DNA of 64,000 nucleotides from Pseudoalteromonas sp. T1lg75 (GTDB lineage: Bacteria; Pseudomonadota; Gammaproteobacteria; Enterobacterales; Alteromonadaceae). The translations under genes were made by a program, and so were the position numbers. The DNA lies in contig NZ_PQCD01000062.1 in the NCBI RefSeq assembly GCF_002964705.1, positions 246,259 to 310,258 of the forward strand, in the 5' to 3' direction. Positions 38,458 through 48,269 of this stretch are shown here, in pieces. The stretch's first letter is position 1, and every line of letters begins with the position of its first letter. The notes under the pieces were generated by a model that searched no databases, was not told where the DNA came from, and saw only the letters and a program-made list of their open reading frames with translations.

Positions 38458-39483
38458 TTATGCCCAGTCTAAAATGACTTTACCAGACTGGCCGCTAAGC
38501 ATGGTATCGAAGCCTTCCTGGAAGTCATCGATATTAAATTCATGGGTAATAATGGGTGAGATATCCAGGCCTGATTGGATCAGGCTGGCCATCTTGTACC
38601 AGGTTTCGAACATTTCTCGACCGTAAATACCCTTGATGATCAAACCCTTGAAAATAACCTGGTTCCAATCAACAGCCATATCCGAAGGTGGAATACCCAG
38701 CATGGCAATTTTACCGCCATGGTTCATGTTATTGAGCATGGAGTTGAACGCCACCGGCACACCCGACATTTCCAGGCCCACGTCGAAGCCTTCGGTCATG
38801 CCCAGCTCTTTCATCACGTCTTCGAGCTTTTCCTGGCTTACGTTAACGGCGCGGGTAGCACCCATTTTCTTAGCCAGATCAAGACGGTACTCGTTAATGT
38901 CGGTGATCACCACGTTGCGGGCACCCACGTGCTTAGCAACCGCGGCGGCCATAATACCGATAGGGCCGGCACCTGTGATCAGCACATCTTCACCCACCAG
39001 GTCGAAAGACAGCGCCGTGTGCACCGCATTACCGAACGGGTCGAAAATAGACGCCAATTCATCCGGAATATTATCTGGAATTTTAAAGGCATTGAATGCA
39101 GGGATAACCAGGTATTCCGCGAAGCTACCCTCGCGGTTTACGCCCACACCAATAGTGTTGCGGCACAGGTGTACACGACCAGCGCGACAGTTACGACAGT
39201 GGCCGCAGGTAATGTGGCCTTCGCCAGAAACACGGTCGCCAATTTCGAAACCGCGCACTTCCTGGCCCATGTCCACCACTTCGCCCACGTATTCATGACC
39301 GACAACCATGGGCACAGGAATGGTGTTTTGCGCCCACTCATCCCAGTTGTAGATATGCACATCGGTACCACAAATGGCGGTTTTGCGAATTTTGATCAGT
39401 AGATCGTTATGACCTACTTCCGGCTTAGGGGCATCCGTCATCCAGATGCCTTTTTCTGCCTTAAGTTTTGATAATGCTTTCAT
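38458..39483 (-). CDS. tdh: L-threonine 3-dehydrogenase
   Basis: Tdh oxidises threonine to 2-amino-3-ketobutyrate with NAD+. The 341-residue zinc alcohol-dehydrogenase-type protein has the catalytic-zinc Cys38 and His63-Glu64 (GHEYVG), the structural-zinc cysteines in [15 protein letters not shown], and the Rossmann motif GAGPIG. It lies 11 bases downstream of kbl, which uses its product. Confidence 0.97.
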   Translation of the reverse strand: MKALSKLKAEKGIWMTDAPKPEVGHNDLLIKIRKTAICGTDVHIYNWDEWAQNTIPVPMVVGHEYVGEVVDMGQEVRGFEIGDRVSGEGHITCGHCRNCRAGRVHLCRNTIGVGVNREGSFAEYLVIPAFNAFKIPDNIPDELASIFDPFGNAVHTALSFDLVGEDVLITGAGPIGIMAAAVAKHVGARNVVITDINEYRLDLAKKMGATRAVNVSQEKLEDVMKELGMTEGFDVGLEMSGVPVAFNSMLNNMNHGGKIAMLGIPPSDMAVDWNQVIFKGLIIKGIYGREMFETWYKMASLIQSGLDISPIITHEFNIDDFQEGFDTMLSGQSGKVILDWA

Positions 39484-39494
39484 CGATGCGCTCC

Positions 39495-40691
39495 TTAAAT
39501 AACGCCCAACTCTTTACCAATACGGGTAAAGGCTGCAATCGCTTTATCAAGCTGCTCTTTGCTGTGAGCAGCGGAGATTTGCGTACGAATACGCGCCTGG
39601 CCCTTAGGTACCACAGGGAAAGAGAAGCCAGTAACATAAATGCCTTCGGCAAGTAGCTTATCCGCCATTTCACCGGCTAGCTTGGCATCGCCCAGCATCA
39701 CAGGAATGATGGCATGGTCTTTACCCGCACAGGTAAAGCCTGCGGCTTCCATTTGCTCGCGGAAGTAAGCGGCGTTTGACCACAGGGTATCGCGTAGCTC
39801 TTTACCGTCGGCCAGCATCTCTAATACCTTAATAGAGGCGGTCACGATTGACGGTGCCAAAGAGTTAGAGAACAAGTATGGACGCGAACGCTGACGCAAC
39901 CACTCGACAATCTCTTTCTTACCCGAAGTATAGCCGCCCGAAGCGCCACCCAGGGCTTTACCCAGGGTACCCGTGATAATATCGACACGGTCCATGACGC
40001 CACAGTATTCCGGCGTACCACGGCCGTTTTCACCTACGAAACCAACGGCGTGAGAATCATCCACCATCACCAGGGCATCGTACTTGTCGGCCAGGTCACA
40101 AACGGCTTTAAGATTACAGATAACACCGTCCATTGAGAACACGCCATCGGTGGCGATCAGCTTGGTTTTAGCACCCGCTTCGTCGGCGGCGATCAATTGC
40201 TGCTCAAGGTCCGCCATGTCGTTGTTAGCATAACGGAAGCGCTTGGCTTTACACAGACGCACACCGTCGATGATGGAAGCGTGGTTTAATGAATCTGAGA
40301 TAATGGCATCGTCGGCACCAAGAATGGTTTCGAACAGGCCGGCGTTGGCGTCAAAACACGACGAGTACAAAATAGTGTCTTCGGTTTGTAGAAACTCGCT
40401 GATTTTCGCTTCAAGAGTTTTATGAATGTCCTGCGTACCACAGATAAAGCGTACCGAGGCCACGCCGAAACCGTGATCGCTCAAACCTTGCTGTGCCGCT
40501 TTGATCAGCTCAGGGTGGTTAGCTAAACCCAGGTAGTTGTTGGCACAAAAGTTAATAACCTTGTCGCCACTGGCTACTTGAATTTCGGCTTGCTGTTGTG
40601 AGGTGATAATACGCTCGCTTTTGTACAGGCCATCGGCTTTAACTTGCTCGATTTGTGCTTGCAGCTGGCTATAAAACGCAGAAGCTCTCAT
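39495..40691 (-). CDS. kbl: 2-amino-3-ketobutyrate CoA ligase
   Basis: Kbl splits 2-amino-3-ketobutyrate with CoA to glycine and acetyl-CoA using PLP. ATG 40691 ([14 protein letters not shown] upstream) gives 398 residues, the usual length. The PLP lysine lies in [31 protein letters not shown] and [16 protein letters not shown] are family blocks. It forms the kbl-tdh threonine-to-glycine operon. Confidence 0.97.
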   Translation of the reverse strand: MRASAFYSQLQAQIEQVKADGLYKSERIITSQQQAEIQVASGDKVINFCANNYLGLANHPELIKAAQQGLSDHGFGVASVRFICGTQDIHKTLEAKISEFLQTEDTILYSSCFDANAGLFETILGADDAIISDSLNHASIIDGVRLCKAKRFRYANNDMADLEQQLIAADEAGAKTKLIATDGVFSMDGVICNLKAVCDLADKYDALVMVDDSHAVGFVGENGRGTPEYCGVMDRVDIITGTLGKALGGASGGYTSGKKEIVEWLRQRSRPYLFSNSLAPSIVTASIKVLEMLADGKELRDTLWSNAAYFREQMEAAGFTCAGKDHAIIPVMLGDAKLAGEMADKLLAEGIYVTGFSFPVVPKGQARIRTQISAAHSKEQLDKAIAAFTRIGKELGVI

Positions 40692-40853
40692 AAATTTCTC
40701 CAATACTTGAACCGACTCTCTTGGCCGGGCCGGTTCAGCGGTTAATAAATATTTGCGGGTATTGTAAAAGGTTTGCGGCACAATTGCATCGTTTGTCGTT
40801 CATCGCGGCACCTATAATCATGCATGGAACGAGAATAAATACCCAGGCTATAT

Positions 40854-41405
40854 CTAAGCTTTTATCAGGGCGGGTACTTCGGCAAGGGAGTCACAGACCA
40901 GGTCGGCATCTGTCAACGCCTGCTCGGCAAACTCCTGACCGCTGCGCACCAGAATCTTAGTGCCTATGCCACAGCGCTTGGCCGCCAGCATATCACCGTG
41001 TTTATCGCCAACCATGATGCACTGGCCTGGCTCTAACTCAAACGCCTCTATGCCCTGTTGCAACATGCCGGGCTCGGGTTTACGACAATCGCAGTCAACG
41101 CCGTAGTCGCCTTGGCCCTTAGTGGGGTGATGGGGGCAATAATAAATGGCATCCAGCTGGACGCCGTGCGCGGCGAATTGCGCCGTCATCCAGTCGCTCA
41201 ACTCGGCAAATTGTGCCTCGTTGTAATAACCCCGGCCAATGCCCGACTGATTGGTGACCACAATTAAACGATAGCCCATCTGCTGCAAGGCCAGACAGGC
41301 AGCAAACACGCCGTCGATAAATTCAAAGTCTTCGGCTTTGTGGACATAAGCATGATCGACGTTGATCACCCCGTCTCTATCTAAAAATACCGCTTTATTG
41401 CTCAT
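40854..41405 (-). CDS. gmhB: D-glycero-beta-D-manno-heptose 1,7-bisphosphate 7-phosphatase
   Basis: GmhB removes the 7-phosphate in ADP-heptose synthesis. The HAD motif I FLDRDGVIN has Asp9/Asp11. The zinc-binding cysteine/histidine cluster CPHHPTKGQGDYGVDCDCRKP is present, and motif IV is GDKHGDMLAAK. The 183-residue length fits. It overlaps the upstream GT9 gene by four bases. Together with hldE and gmhA nearby, the window encodes the whole ADP-L-glycero-D-manno-heptose route except the final epimerase (hldD). Confidence 0.96.
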   Translation of the reverse strand: MSNKAVFLDRDGVINVDHAYVHKAEDFEFIDGVFAACLALQQMGYRLIVVTNQSGIGRGYYNEAQFAELSDWMTAQFAAHGVQLDAIYYCPHHPTKGQGDYGVDCDCRKPEPGMLQQGIEAFELEPGQCIMVGDKHGDMLAAKRCGIGTKILVRSGQEFAEQALTDADLVCDSLAEVPALIKA

Positions 41406-42448
41406 AATCGGTGCTCTCGTACTACCTTATCGAACATGGCAATCACATCATCCACGCCAATACGGTCCATCAGCTCCCCCTTGGCACGCACGCCCCAAGG
41501 CAGCTCACTGGCTGGCTTACCGTATTGTTCTTGCACCGCCTGGTTATACACCTCAACCACATACTCCTGATACAGATAGGGTCCGGTGCGCTTGGGATTG
41601 GAGTGGGCATACAGGCCGATCACCGGCGTGCCCTGAGTCACGGCCATGTGTGCCGGACCGGTATCCGGTGCCAACACCAGGGTCGCCAGACCCAACACAC
41701 AGGTTAATTCTTTTAAGCTGGTTTTACCCACCAGGTTGAGCACCGGCTGCTGACAATGATTGATGATCTGCTCGGCAAGCTGCTGCTCCATCGCCGTAGG
41801 CCCACCACTAATAGCGACGCGGAATCCCTGTGCCATGGCATGCTCGGCCACCGCGGCATAACGCTCCGGTAACCAGTTGCGCTCGGCCTTACTTGCCGCT
41901 GGGCTTATCACCAGCAGGGGCTCACCATCGTCGCCCACCAGCTTCATGGCGTTTTGCTTGTCCGTGTCGCTGAGCGGCATTTGCCAATGAGGGGTAAAGT
42001 CGGTGACGCCCAGTTGCTCGGCAAACTGCATAAAGCCTTCTAACACGTGGGGCTGCTCTTTGGCGGCAATACGACGGTTGATAAACCAGCTATGCAGCTC
42101 TTTAGAGCGTGCCTTGTCGAAGCCGATTTTGACCTTGGCACGAATACAGCGACTCGCCAGCCCGGCGCGAAAGGCCACCTGCATATTCAGCAGCACATCG
42201 AATTGTCGCCCGTTAAGCTGCTCACGCAGGGTTTTAAACGCCTGGCGCCCCTGCTTTTTATCAAACACCACAAACTCAACGCCGGGTAAACCATCGAGCA
42301 ACATGGCCTCGACCTTACCTATTACCCAGGTGATTTTGGCTTCGGGATGCACCCGTTGAATAGCTTGTACGGCGGCCACCGCGTGACAGACATCACCGAT
42401 GGCGGATAAACGAAGAATACAGATAGATTGCACGGAATTGAGTTGCAA
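41402..42448 (-). CDS. GT9 glycosyltransferase (ADP-heptose:LPS heptosyltransferase type)
   Basis: A glycosyltransferase family 9 enzyme for LPS core, probably heptosyltransferase. TTG 42448 is chosen because AGGA stands 8 bases upstream; GTG 42433 (VQSICIL) is the alternative and ATG at 42571 would add 41 residues unlike any family member. ICILRLSAIGDVCHAVAAVQAIQ is the WaaF/WaaC-type N-terminus. VISPAASKAERNWLPERYA and APDTGPAHMAVTQGTPVIGLYAHSNP are the donor-site blocks. Which heptose it adds cannot be read from sequence. Overlaps gmhB. Confidence 0.9.
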   Translation of the reverse strand: MQLNSVQSICILRLSAIGDVCHAVAAVQAIQRVHPEAKITWVIGKVEAMLLDGLPGVEFVVFDKKQGRQAFKTLREQLNGRQFDVLLNMQVAFRAGLASRCIRAKVKIGFDKARSKELHSWFINRRIAAKEQPHVLEGFMQFAEQLGVTDFTPHWQMPLSDTDKQNAMKLVGDDGEPLLVISPAASKAERNWLPERYAAVAEHAMAQGFRVAISGGPTAMEQQLAEQIINHCQQPVLNLVGKTSLKELTCVLGLATLVLAPDTGPAHMAVTQGTPVIGLYAHSNPKRTGPYLYQEYVVEVYNQAVQEQYGKPASELPWGVRAKGELMDRIGVDDVIAMFDKVVREHRL

Positions 42449-42591
42449 AACGAGCGTCCTAAAGCAAAAGTCTGAGCAAATGTTAAAGCAACGCCAGCGC
42501 ATTGCAAGTTCATTAAGAAGTTTACCCAGCGAGTTTATCGTTGGGGCAAAAAAAGCTACACTGGCAAGCACCTGCAGCCAATCTGTTTATT

Positions 42592-43314
42592 ATGCAACTG
42601 ACTCCCCTAGCCCCGAACAAAACCCTGTTTACCGCAAATGCCAATGTTGGCGAGATCACCGAACTATGGTTTTCTCCTGAACACTGGTTGGCCCAGGATA
42701 AGGTGTACGCACAAAAAACCGGACGTGCCACCGCCTACTTTTTTGCCGAGGGCGATTTACGCGCCGTGCTCCGTCATTATTGGCGCGGTGGTCTAGTTGG
42801 TAAGGTGCTGCAAGATCAGTACCTCTATACCGGTATCAAAAACACCCGGGTCTACCGCGAATTTTCCCTGATGTGCGCGCTTTATCAACAAGGCCTGCCC
42901 GTGGTTGAGCCCATTGCCGCCTTGGTTAAACGTTCGGGTCTGATTTACCGCGGCGACATCATTACCCGTGCCTTAGAAGGGGCACAAAGTCTGTGTGAAC
43001 GCCTTCAGGCCGGCTCCTTAAGCGAACAAACGATACTGGGTATTGGCCAGACCATCGCCCGTTTCCATAACGCCGGCGTCTATCACGCCGATTTAAATAT
43101 CAATAATATTCTCTTTGATACTCAGGATGATGTGTACATCATTGATTTTGACAGAGGGGAATTGCGCCAGCCAGAACCACAGTGGCAACAGCAGAATATG
43201 GCCAGATTAGCGCGCAGCTTTGCCAAGGAAGCCGGTCGTCAAAGCACCTTTCATTGGCAACAAAAAGATGGGCGGTGTTTAATGGCTGCCTATCAGCAAG
43301 CACTTACCTACTGA
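42592..43314 (+). CDS. kdkA: Kdo kinase KdkA
   Basis: KdkA phosphorylates the single Kdo of lipid A-Kdo in organisms with a short inner core (Haemophilus, Vibrio, Shewanella). ATG 42592 gives a 240-residue protein. The protein-kinase-like fold shows LRHYWRGGLVGKVLQDQY, the catalytic loop YHADLNINNILF (HxDLNxxN) and the metal motif IDFDRGE. It is transcribed away from the GT9 gene. A TACACT -10-like box precedes it, but the -35 is poor. Confidence 0.93.
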   Translation: MQLTPLAPNKTLFTANANVGEITELWFSPEHWLAQDKVYAQKTGRATAYFFAEGDLRAVLRHYWRGGLVGKVLQDQYLYTGIKNTRVYREFSLMCALYQQGLPVVEPIAALVKRSGLIYRGDIITRALEGAQSLCERLQAGSLSEQTILGIGQTIARFHNAGVYHADLNINNILFDTQDDVYIIDFDRGELRQPEPQWQQQNMARLARSFAKEAGRQSTFHWQQKDGRCLMAAYQQALTY

Positions 43315-43342
43315 TAGGGCCTGCTGATAGGATAAACACGAA

Positions 43343-44782
43343 TTAAGTGCGGATTTTGCTGATCACGTTGGACGTTGAGCAGCCGTTTAGAAACTCCAGC
43401 ACCTCAACCTGACCACCGTGACGCAGCACATGCTCGGCACCGGCGATCTCTTCAACCTTGTAATCCCCGCCCTTAACGAGAATATCCGGGCTTACCTGCT
43501 CAATCAGCTTGGCCGGGGTATCGTTTTCTTCCACCTTACCAAAGGGGATCACCCAGTCCACCGAGGCTAAGGCACTCAGTACCATGGCACGCTCTTCAAG
43601 CGGATTGATAGGACGCTCAGGGCCCTTTAAGCGGGCAATGGAATCATCGGTATTTAACCCCACCACCAAGCGGTCGCCCATGGCCTTGGCCTGGGCCAGA
43701 TAACGCACATGACCGGCATGGAGAATATCGAAACAGCCATTGGTGAACACGATTTTCTCACCATTTTGCTTGGCAAATTCAATATGCTGCAACACGGACT
43801 CAAACGGCGCCTGATAATGCTCGCCATTTTCGCGCAGGTATTGTCCCAACTTACGGCTGAGCTCCTCCGGCGAAACGGTGGCGGCACCGAGTTTGCTCAC
43901 CGCAATACCGGCGGCGATATTAGCCAGCTCCACCGCATCCGCTGGGGCCATGCCGGCACCTAGCATCACGGTCAGGGTGGCGATCACCGTATCACCGGCA
44001 CCGGTGACATCGCTGACCTCGCGCACCTGGGCGGCAAAGTCATGTTTTTCGGTGGCGCTGATCAGCGACATGCCCTGCTCGGAGCGGGTTAGCAGCATAG
44101 CACCAATGCCGGCCTCGCGAATAAGTGCACGGGCACTGGCGGTCAATGCCTGCTCATCGCTGCTGTCACCGCCGGCTAGCCTAAATTCATTGAGGTTTGG
44201 GGTGATATAATCGGCACCACGATACAGGCTAAGCTGCGGCGATTTTGGGTCAACCAACACGGTTTTGCCGGCATCCTTAGCAACGCGGATCATGGCCTCA
44301 ATCAGGGTCAGTGAACCCTTGTTGTAGTCGGAGAAAAGTACAAAGTCGTAGTCATCCACCACGCGCTCAAGGCGTTGTAGCAACAATTGTGAATGTTCTT
44401 TATTGAATTGCTCTTCCTGATCCAGACGCACCACCTGCTGATGGCGGCTGATCACCCGCATTTTCGCTATGGTCGGCAGCTCCACCACCTGCACCAGCTG
44501 CGAGTCGATGTGTTCTTGCGCCAAAATGCGCTGCAGGGTTTGCCCGCTTTCGTCATCGCCAATCAAACCGAGCAAGGCCACCTGACCGTCGAGTCGGGCA
44601 ATGTTTTTAGCGACGTTAGCGGCACCACCGGCCTTGTCTTCAAGGCGGTTTACCTTCACCACGGGTACCGGCGCCTCCGGTGAGATACGTCCGGAGTCGC
44701 CATGCCAGTAGCGGTCGAGCATCACATCGCCAACCACCAACACCTTGGCTTTATTTAGATTTTTAAGTAATCCCAGATCCAT
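43343..44782 (-). CDS. hldE: bifunctional heptose-7-phosphate kinase / heptose-1-phosphate adenylyltransferase
   Basis: HldE carries out two steps of ADP-heptose synthesis. The 479-residue protein has a ribokinase-type N-terminal domain ([40 protein letters not shown]) and a C-terminal nucleotidyltransferase domain ([16 protein letters not shown]; the [13 protein letters not shown] block). It starts 2 bases after the gmhA stop and follows it in the pathway. Confidence 0.98.
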   Translation of the reverse strand: MDLGLLKNLNKAKVLVVGDVMLDRYWHGDSGRISPEAPVPVVKVNRLEDKAGGAANVAKNIARLDGQVALLGLIGDDESGQTLQRILAQEHIDSQLVQVVELPTIAKMRVISRHQQVVRLDQEEQFNKEHSQLLLQRLERVVDDYDFVLFSDYNKGSLTLIEAMIRVAKDAGKTVLVDPKSPQLSLYRGADYITPNLNEFRLAGGDSSDEQALTASARALIREAGIGAMLLTRSEQGMSLISATEKHDFAAQVREVSDVTGAGDTVIATLTVMLGAGMAPADAVELANIAAGIAVSKLGAATVSPEELSRKLGQYLRENGEHYQAPFESVLQHIEFAKQNGEKIVFTNGCFDILHAGHVRYLAQAKAMGDRLVVGLNTDDSIARLKGPERPINPLEERAMVLSALASVDWVIPFGKVEENDTPAKLIEQVSPDILVKGGDYKVEEIAGAEHVLRHGGQVEVLEFLNGCSTSNVISKIRT

Positions 44783-44784
44783 GC

Positions 44785-45369
44785 TTACTCCGCTACCAGC
44801 ATATCAAGCGCTTCACACAGCCAGTGGCCAATAAACATGTGTGCCTCTTGAATACGAGCGGTTTCATCGTTGGCGATGATAATCGGCAGCTTGGCGATGT
44901 TTTTCACCTCCCCCCCGTCACGACCGGTTAAGGCCACGGTGTAAGCACCGATTTCATTGGCGGCTTGGAGCGCCAGGTTGATATTGGCACTGGTGCCCGA
45001 GGTAGTCAGGCCGATCACCAGGTCTTCCGGCTTACACAAAGCCTGCACCTGGCGCGCAAACACGGTATCGAAGTGATAGTCGTTAGAATGAGCAGTGAGG
45101 ATTGAGGTGTCCGTGGTCAGGGCAATCGACGCCAAGGGGCCTCGCTCTTTTTTATAGCGCACCACAAATTCAGCGGCTAAGTGCTGAGCATCGGCGGCAC
45201 TGCCACCATTACCAAACCAGATCACCTTGCCACCGGCTTGCAATGCCTGGTGACAGGCGGCCAGTAATTCGGTTGCTTGCTGTTGATAGGTATCCATAAC
45301 TTCAAAGAGCGCACGATGGCGGGCAAGGCTATCCTGATAGGAAGCCGCTAGGTTGTCGGTATTGACCAT
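44785..45369 (-). CDS. gmhA: sedoheptulose-7-phosphate isomerase
   Basis: GmhA makes D-glycero-D-manno-heptose 7-phosphate from sedoheptulose 7-phosphate, the substrate of HldE. The 194-residue SIS-domain protein has [36 protein letters not shown] and [14 protein letters not shown]. First gene of gmhA-hldE. Confidence 0.96.
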   Translation of the reverse strand: MVNTDNLAASYQDSLARHRALFEVMDTYQQQATELLAACHQALQAGGKVIWFGNGGSAADAQHLAAEFVVRYKKERGPLASIALTTDTSILTAHSNDYHFDTVFARQVQALCKPEDLVIGLTTSGTSANINLALQAANEIGAYTVALTGRDGGEVKNIAKLPIIIANDETARIQEAHMFIGHWLCEALDMLVAE

Positions 45370-45602
45370 TTTCGATCCTCATTCACGAGTTTTAACGGCA
45401 TTATTCCAAAGAGTATTTAGAATTGCACGTTTTTGTCTTAGATTGGCCTTGCTGCCTCGCTGGCCCCACCCCTAAGCCTGACTGTATTCGGAATTAGTTA
45501 ATAGAGTTTAACTGTTAACTTAAATGCCACATTTGGGTACTGCCATTGCCACCCCGGCTTTGTTATTATTGGCCGGTATTGAATTAAATCAGGCTTAATT
45601 AA

Positions 45603-46688
45603 GTGACCCAGCACGGAAGTAATCCCTTAATCGGCGCAGCCCAATTACAACAAGCGAAGCGCATATTATATATGAGCCATCTGGCGCTGGGTGATTACGT
45701 CTATCAAGGGGTGTTTTTGCAGCAGCTGGCCGCCACTTACCCGCATTTAGAGATAGATGTGTGGTTCGATGACTGCCGCGAGCAACGTAAAAGCTGGCAC
45801 GGCGGGCGCAATCAAATTTTAGGCCAGTGGCTCGAAAGTGAGCCCAATATCAGCCATATCTACGCCAACCCAGATTCCGAGCAACAGCGCCAACAACAAA
45901 TACAAGATGCACAGCAGCGCCACTATGATCTGGTGTTTTTTATCGCCACCACGCGCAGCGAGCGCTTCTGTCATTATGCCCGACTGATAGCCGGCGACGG
46001 CTGCGCAGTGGGGGCCTATGCGCTCAATGCGGTGCAACGCTGGCAGCACAAAGAGGCCATTGCTGCCCTCGATGCCAGTATAAAGGTCAGTAAAAGCACC
46101 CGCTTCGATCATATTAGCGAGTTTTACCGCCATCACTTTCACGCCCTGGTTGCCATGGACTCCCCGGCACGGGCATTTCAGCAATTACGCGTACCACAAC
46201 TTTATTTGGATGCGCTGCAAAATAGCGACGAGCTGGATAATTTCGTTTTTATCAATCATCTGTCGACCACGGAAAAGCGTGACTGGCAACTGGCCCAGGT
46301 GTTTGAATGCATCGCCACCTTACACCAGGCGCAACCGACCTTACGCTTTGTGATCAACGCCACCAATGAGCAGGTAACGCAGTTGCAACATCAGGTGCAA
46401 AGCAACAACCAGCTTAGGGATATTAATATCAGTACCTTCAGCGCTAAGCGTCATTTTTACGAGTTACCGGCGATGATCAGCCGCGCTCGTTTAGTGATCA
46501 GTGTGGAAACGGCGATTATGCATTTAGCCGCCGCCTTAAACGTGCCGGCGCTGGCGCTGATCCGTGCCAAAGCGCATCAATGGCGCCCCTTGGGTCCGGG
46601 TGAAATCCTGGTCGGCGGTAAGCGCGTCGACAGCATCAGCGCGCAAACCGTGGCCGACAAGGCCCTGGCGCTATTAGCCAAGGCCTAG
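45603..46688 (+). CDS. GT9-like glycosyltransferase (heptosyltransferase-related)
   Basis: A 361-residue protein of the GT9/heptosyltransferase superfamily, more diverged than the one at 41-42 kb. The N-terminal LYMSHLALGDYVYQGVFLQQLAATYP matches the family's Rossmann start with G-D. The C-terminal RARLVISVETAIMHLAAALNVPALAL is the donor-binding block in which the usual DTG is replaced by VET. Acceptor and donor are unknown. GTG start; it stands between gmhA (divergent) and the Wzi-like gene (convergent, 23-base gap without a terminator). Confidence 0.8.
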   Translation: MTQHGSNPLIGAAQLQQAKRILYMSHLALGDYVYQGVFLQQLAATYPHLEIDVWFDDCREQRKSWHGGRNQILGQWLESEPNISHIYANPDSEQQRQQQIQDAQQRHYDLVFFIATTRSERFCHYARLIAGDGCAVGAYALNAVQRWQHKEAIAALDASIKVSKSTRFDHISEFYRHHFHALVAMDSPARAFQQLRVPQLYLDALQNSDELDNFVFINHLSTTEKRDWQLAQVFECIATLHQAQPTLRFVINATNEQVTQLQHQVQSNNQLRDINISTFSAKRHFYELPAMISRARLVISVETAIMHLAAALNVPALALIRAKAHQWRPLGPGEILVGGKRVDSISAQTVADKALALLAKA

Positions 46689-46711
46689 GCTGAGCCTCAC
46701 CGACCGCTCAA

Positions 46712-48139
46712 TTACCAGTAAAGCGAGATAGAGGCGTGGCCGTAACTTTCGTCAAACACGTCGTTGCCATAGGTCACCTGAGTTTCCACTCGATACCCAT
46801 CAATCATGCTGCTGTTAAGTAGCTGAAGTTCCTGAGCACCGCTGTACTGGGTCGAATCATTATCCTGCAGGGTCAGCTTAAGCTGCCATAATGAGTCCAT
46901 ATCCTGCTGATAATCCAGCACCAGGGCATGCACTTCGGCGGGCACACCGTCGCCAAAGATACGTCTGTCGCCGGCATAGTGACCAAACACGAAGCCATCG
47001 TTGGTGTTACCAAACTTATACAAGCCATTGGTATACCAGGATGTTTTCCATTTGTTGTATTCGTAACGCAAGGCAACATCCGAGGTCAACTGAGGCAGAT
47101 AGGCACCAAAGGAAGTAACCTGATTGCCCAGGCTAAAGTTGCTGCCACCCTGAGTGTCTTCGCCGCCGTACTCAAAGTAGATTTCGGTGGGCATGCCCCA
47201 ATCGAAATAGAAGGTAGAGGTTACCGAAGCCAATTGGTCACCCAATTCGGTGTCTTTTTCTTCTGCGCTATAGCTGTTATCGCTGCCGGCAGGGTCGAAA
47301 AAGGCATCCAGCACATCGCCAAAGTCCACATCGCGGGGACCACCACCAAATTGCATAATACGGTTAAAGCCCAGTTTCCAGCCACTTAGCGGTTCAAGGC
47401 TGATATGGGTACCGGCTACACGCGGCTTACCATCGTACCATTCGCCCTGATATTGAATGCCCTCTTTAACCTCTTCCAGCTCGGTGTAAAAGAGTTCAAA
47501 ATCAAAATTCCACCAGTTATGCGCCGGCGCCACCATACCCAATGAGATGGAAGGCGAGGCTTTGGCATTAGTCGAGATCATCTGAGCGCTTGTTTTAAAC
47601 GGAGAAAACCAATGCTCCTTGTAGCCAATATTAAGCTGGAGATCTTCACCGGCAATAGCCACAAAAGTGTTATAAGGCACCAGGTCGCCAGCTTCGGCAC
47701 GGTATTCCAGACCGACTTGCATCAACATCATATTGTTCGGGCGCCAAATGCCCTCGAACATCACCTGGCCCCACTCATCCGTGGTTAAACCCCGTTGATT
47801 GGCCAAAGGTGTGGTTTGGTCATGCTCATAACGCAGGGTCACACCGGCACGGGTGATGTTGTCATCGCCGCGATAACGCGCGAGTTTGTCACTGATGGAG
47901 CGAAAGAGCGCCGGGTTTTGCTCTTTTAGCTGGGCTAAAGCCTTATCGATATCACTAAAGCGATAGGGCTTGCTCATGGGCGTACCCGTGGTTTGCACAA
48001 ACATGCGATCCAATTGCTGTTCTAAATTTACGTCATAGCCTACCGGCAGGTATGCCGTGGGCTTGGCCGCGGCCGCACCACTGAATGCCAATAGCAGTGC
48101 CGCACCTGCCACAGAGGTGGCGAATTTATGTCCTTTCAT
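46712..48139 (-). CDS. Wzi-like capsule-assembly outer-membrane protein
   Basis: A 475-residue outer-membrane beta-barrel of the Wzi/capsule assembly family. ATG 48139 (MKGHKFATSVAGAALLLAFSG) has AGGAA upstream and opens a signal peptide with AAA-KP cleavage; earlier in-frame ATGs lack both. The mature part begins with a small helical region (DIDKALAQLKEQNPALFRSISDKLARY), followed by alternating amphipathic strands and a C-terminal aromatic residue (SISLYW), as expected for a BAM substrate. In Klebsiella Wzi tethers capsule; here it sits among LPS genes. Confidence 0.82.
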   Translation of the reverse strand: MKGHKFATSVAGAALLLAFSGAAAAKPTAYLPVGYDVNLEQQLDRMFVQTTGTPMSKPYRFSDIDKALAQLKEQNPALFRSISDKLARYRGDDNITRAGVTLRYEHDQTTPLANQRGLTTDEWGQVMFEGIWRPNNMMLMQVGLEYRAEAGDLVPYNTFVAIAGEDLQLNIGYKEHWFSPFKTSAQMISTNAKASPSISLGMVAPAHNWWNFDFELFYTELEEVKEGIQYQGEWYDGKPRVAGTHISLEPLSGWKLGFNRIMQFGGGPRDVDFGDVLDAFFDPAGSDNSYSAEEKDTELGDQLASVTSTFYFDWGMPTEIYFEYGGEDTQGGSNFSLGNQVTSFGAYLPQLTSDVALRYEYNKWKTSWYTNGLYKFGNTNDGFVFGHYAGDRRIFGDGVPAEVHALVLDYQQDMDSLWQLKLTLQDNDSTQYSGAQELQLLNSSMIDGYRVETQVTYGNDVFDESYGHASISLYW

Positions 48140-48218
48140 GCGATTTCCTAGCGCCTTAAAATAATGCGAAAATACTATCAAATTCATGGCCATTACTCAG
48201 CAGTTAAATTGTAAAGTT

Positions 48219-48247
48219 TTGGCACCGGGATGAACTCGGGTTACACT
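48219..48247 (+). promoter_or_regulatory. sigma-70 promoter of waaA
   Basis: TTGGCA (48219-48224), 17 bases, TACACT (48242-48247), 22 bases before the TTG start of waaA. Confidence 0.65.
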
Positions 48248-48269
48248 AAGGCTTTGCAATTTCTGGTCA

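Noticed and set aside
38575..39402. 275-codon open frame on the plus strand
   Set aside because: Lies entirely antisense to tdh, which has full family motifs; no ribosome site and no recognisable domain.
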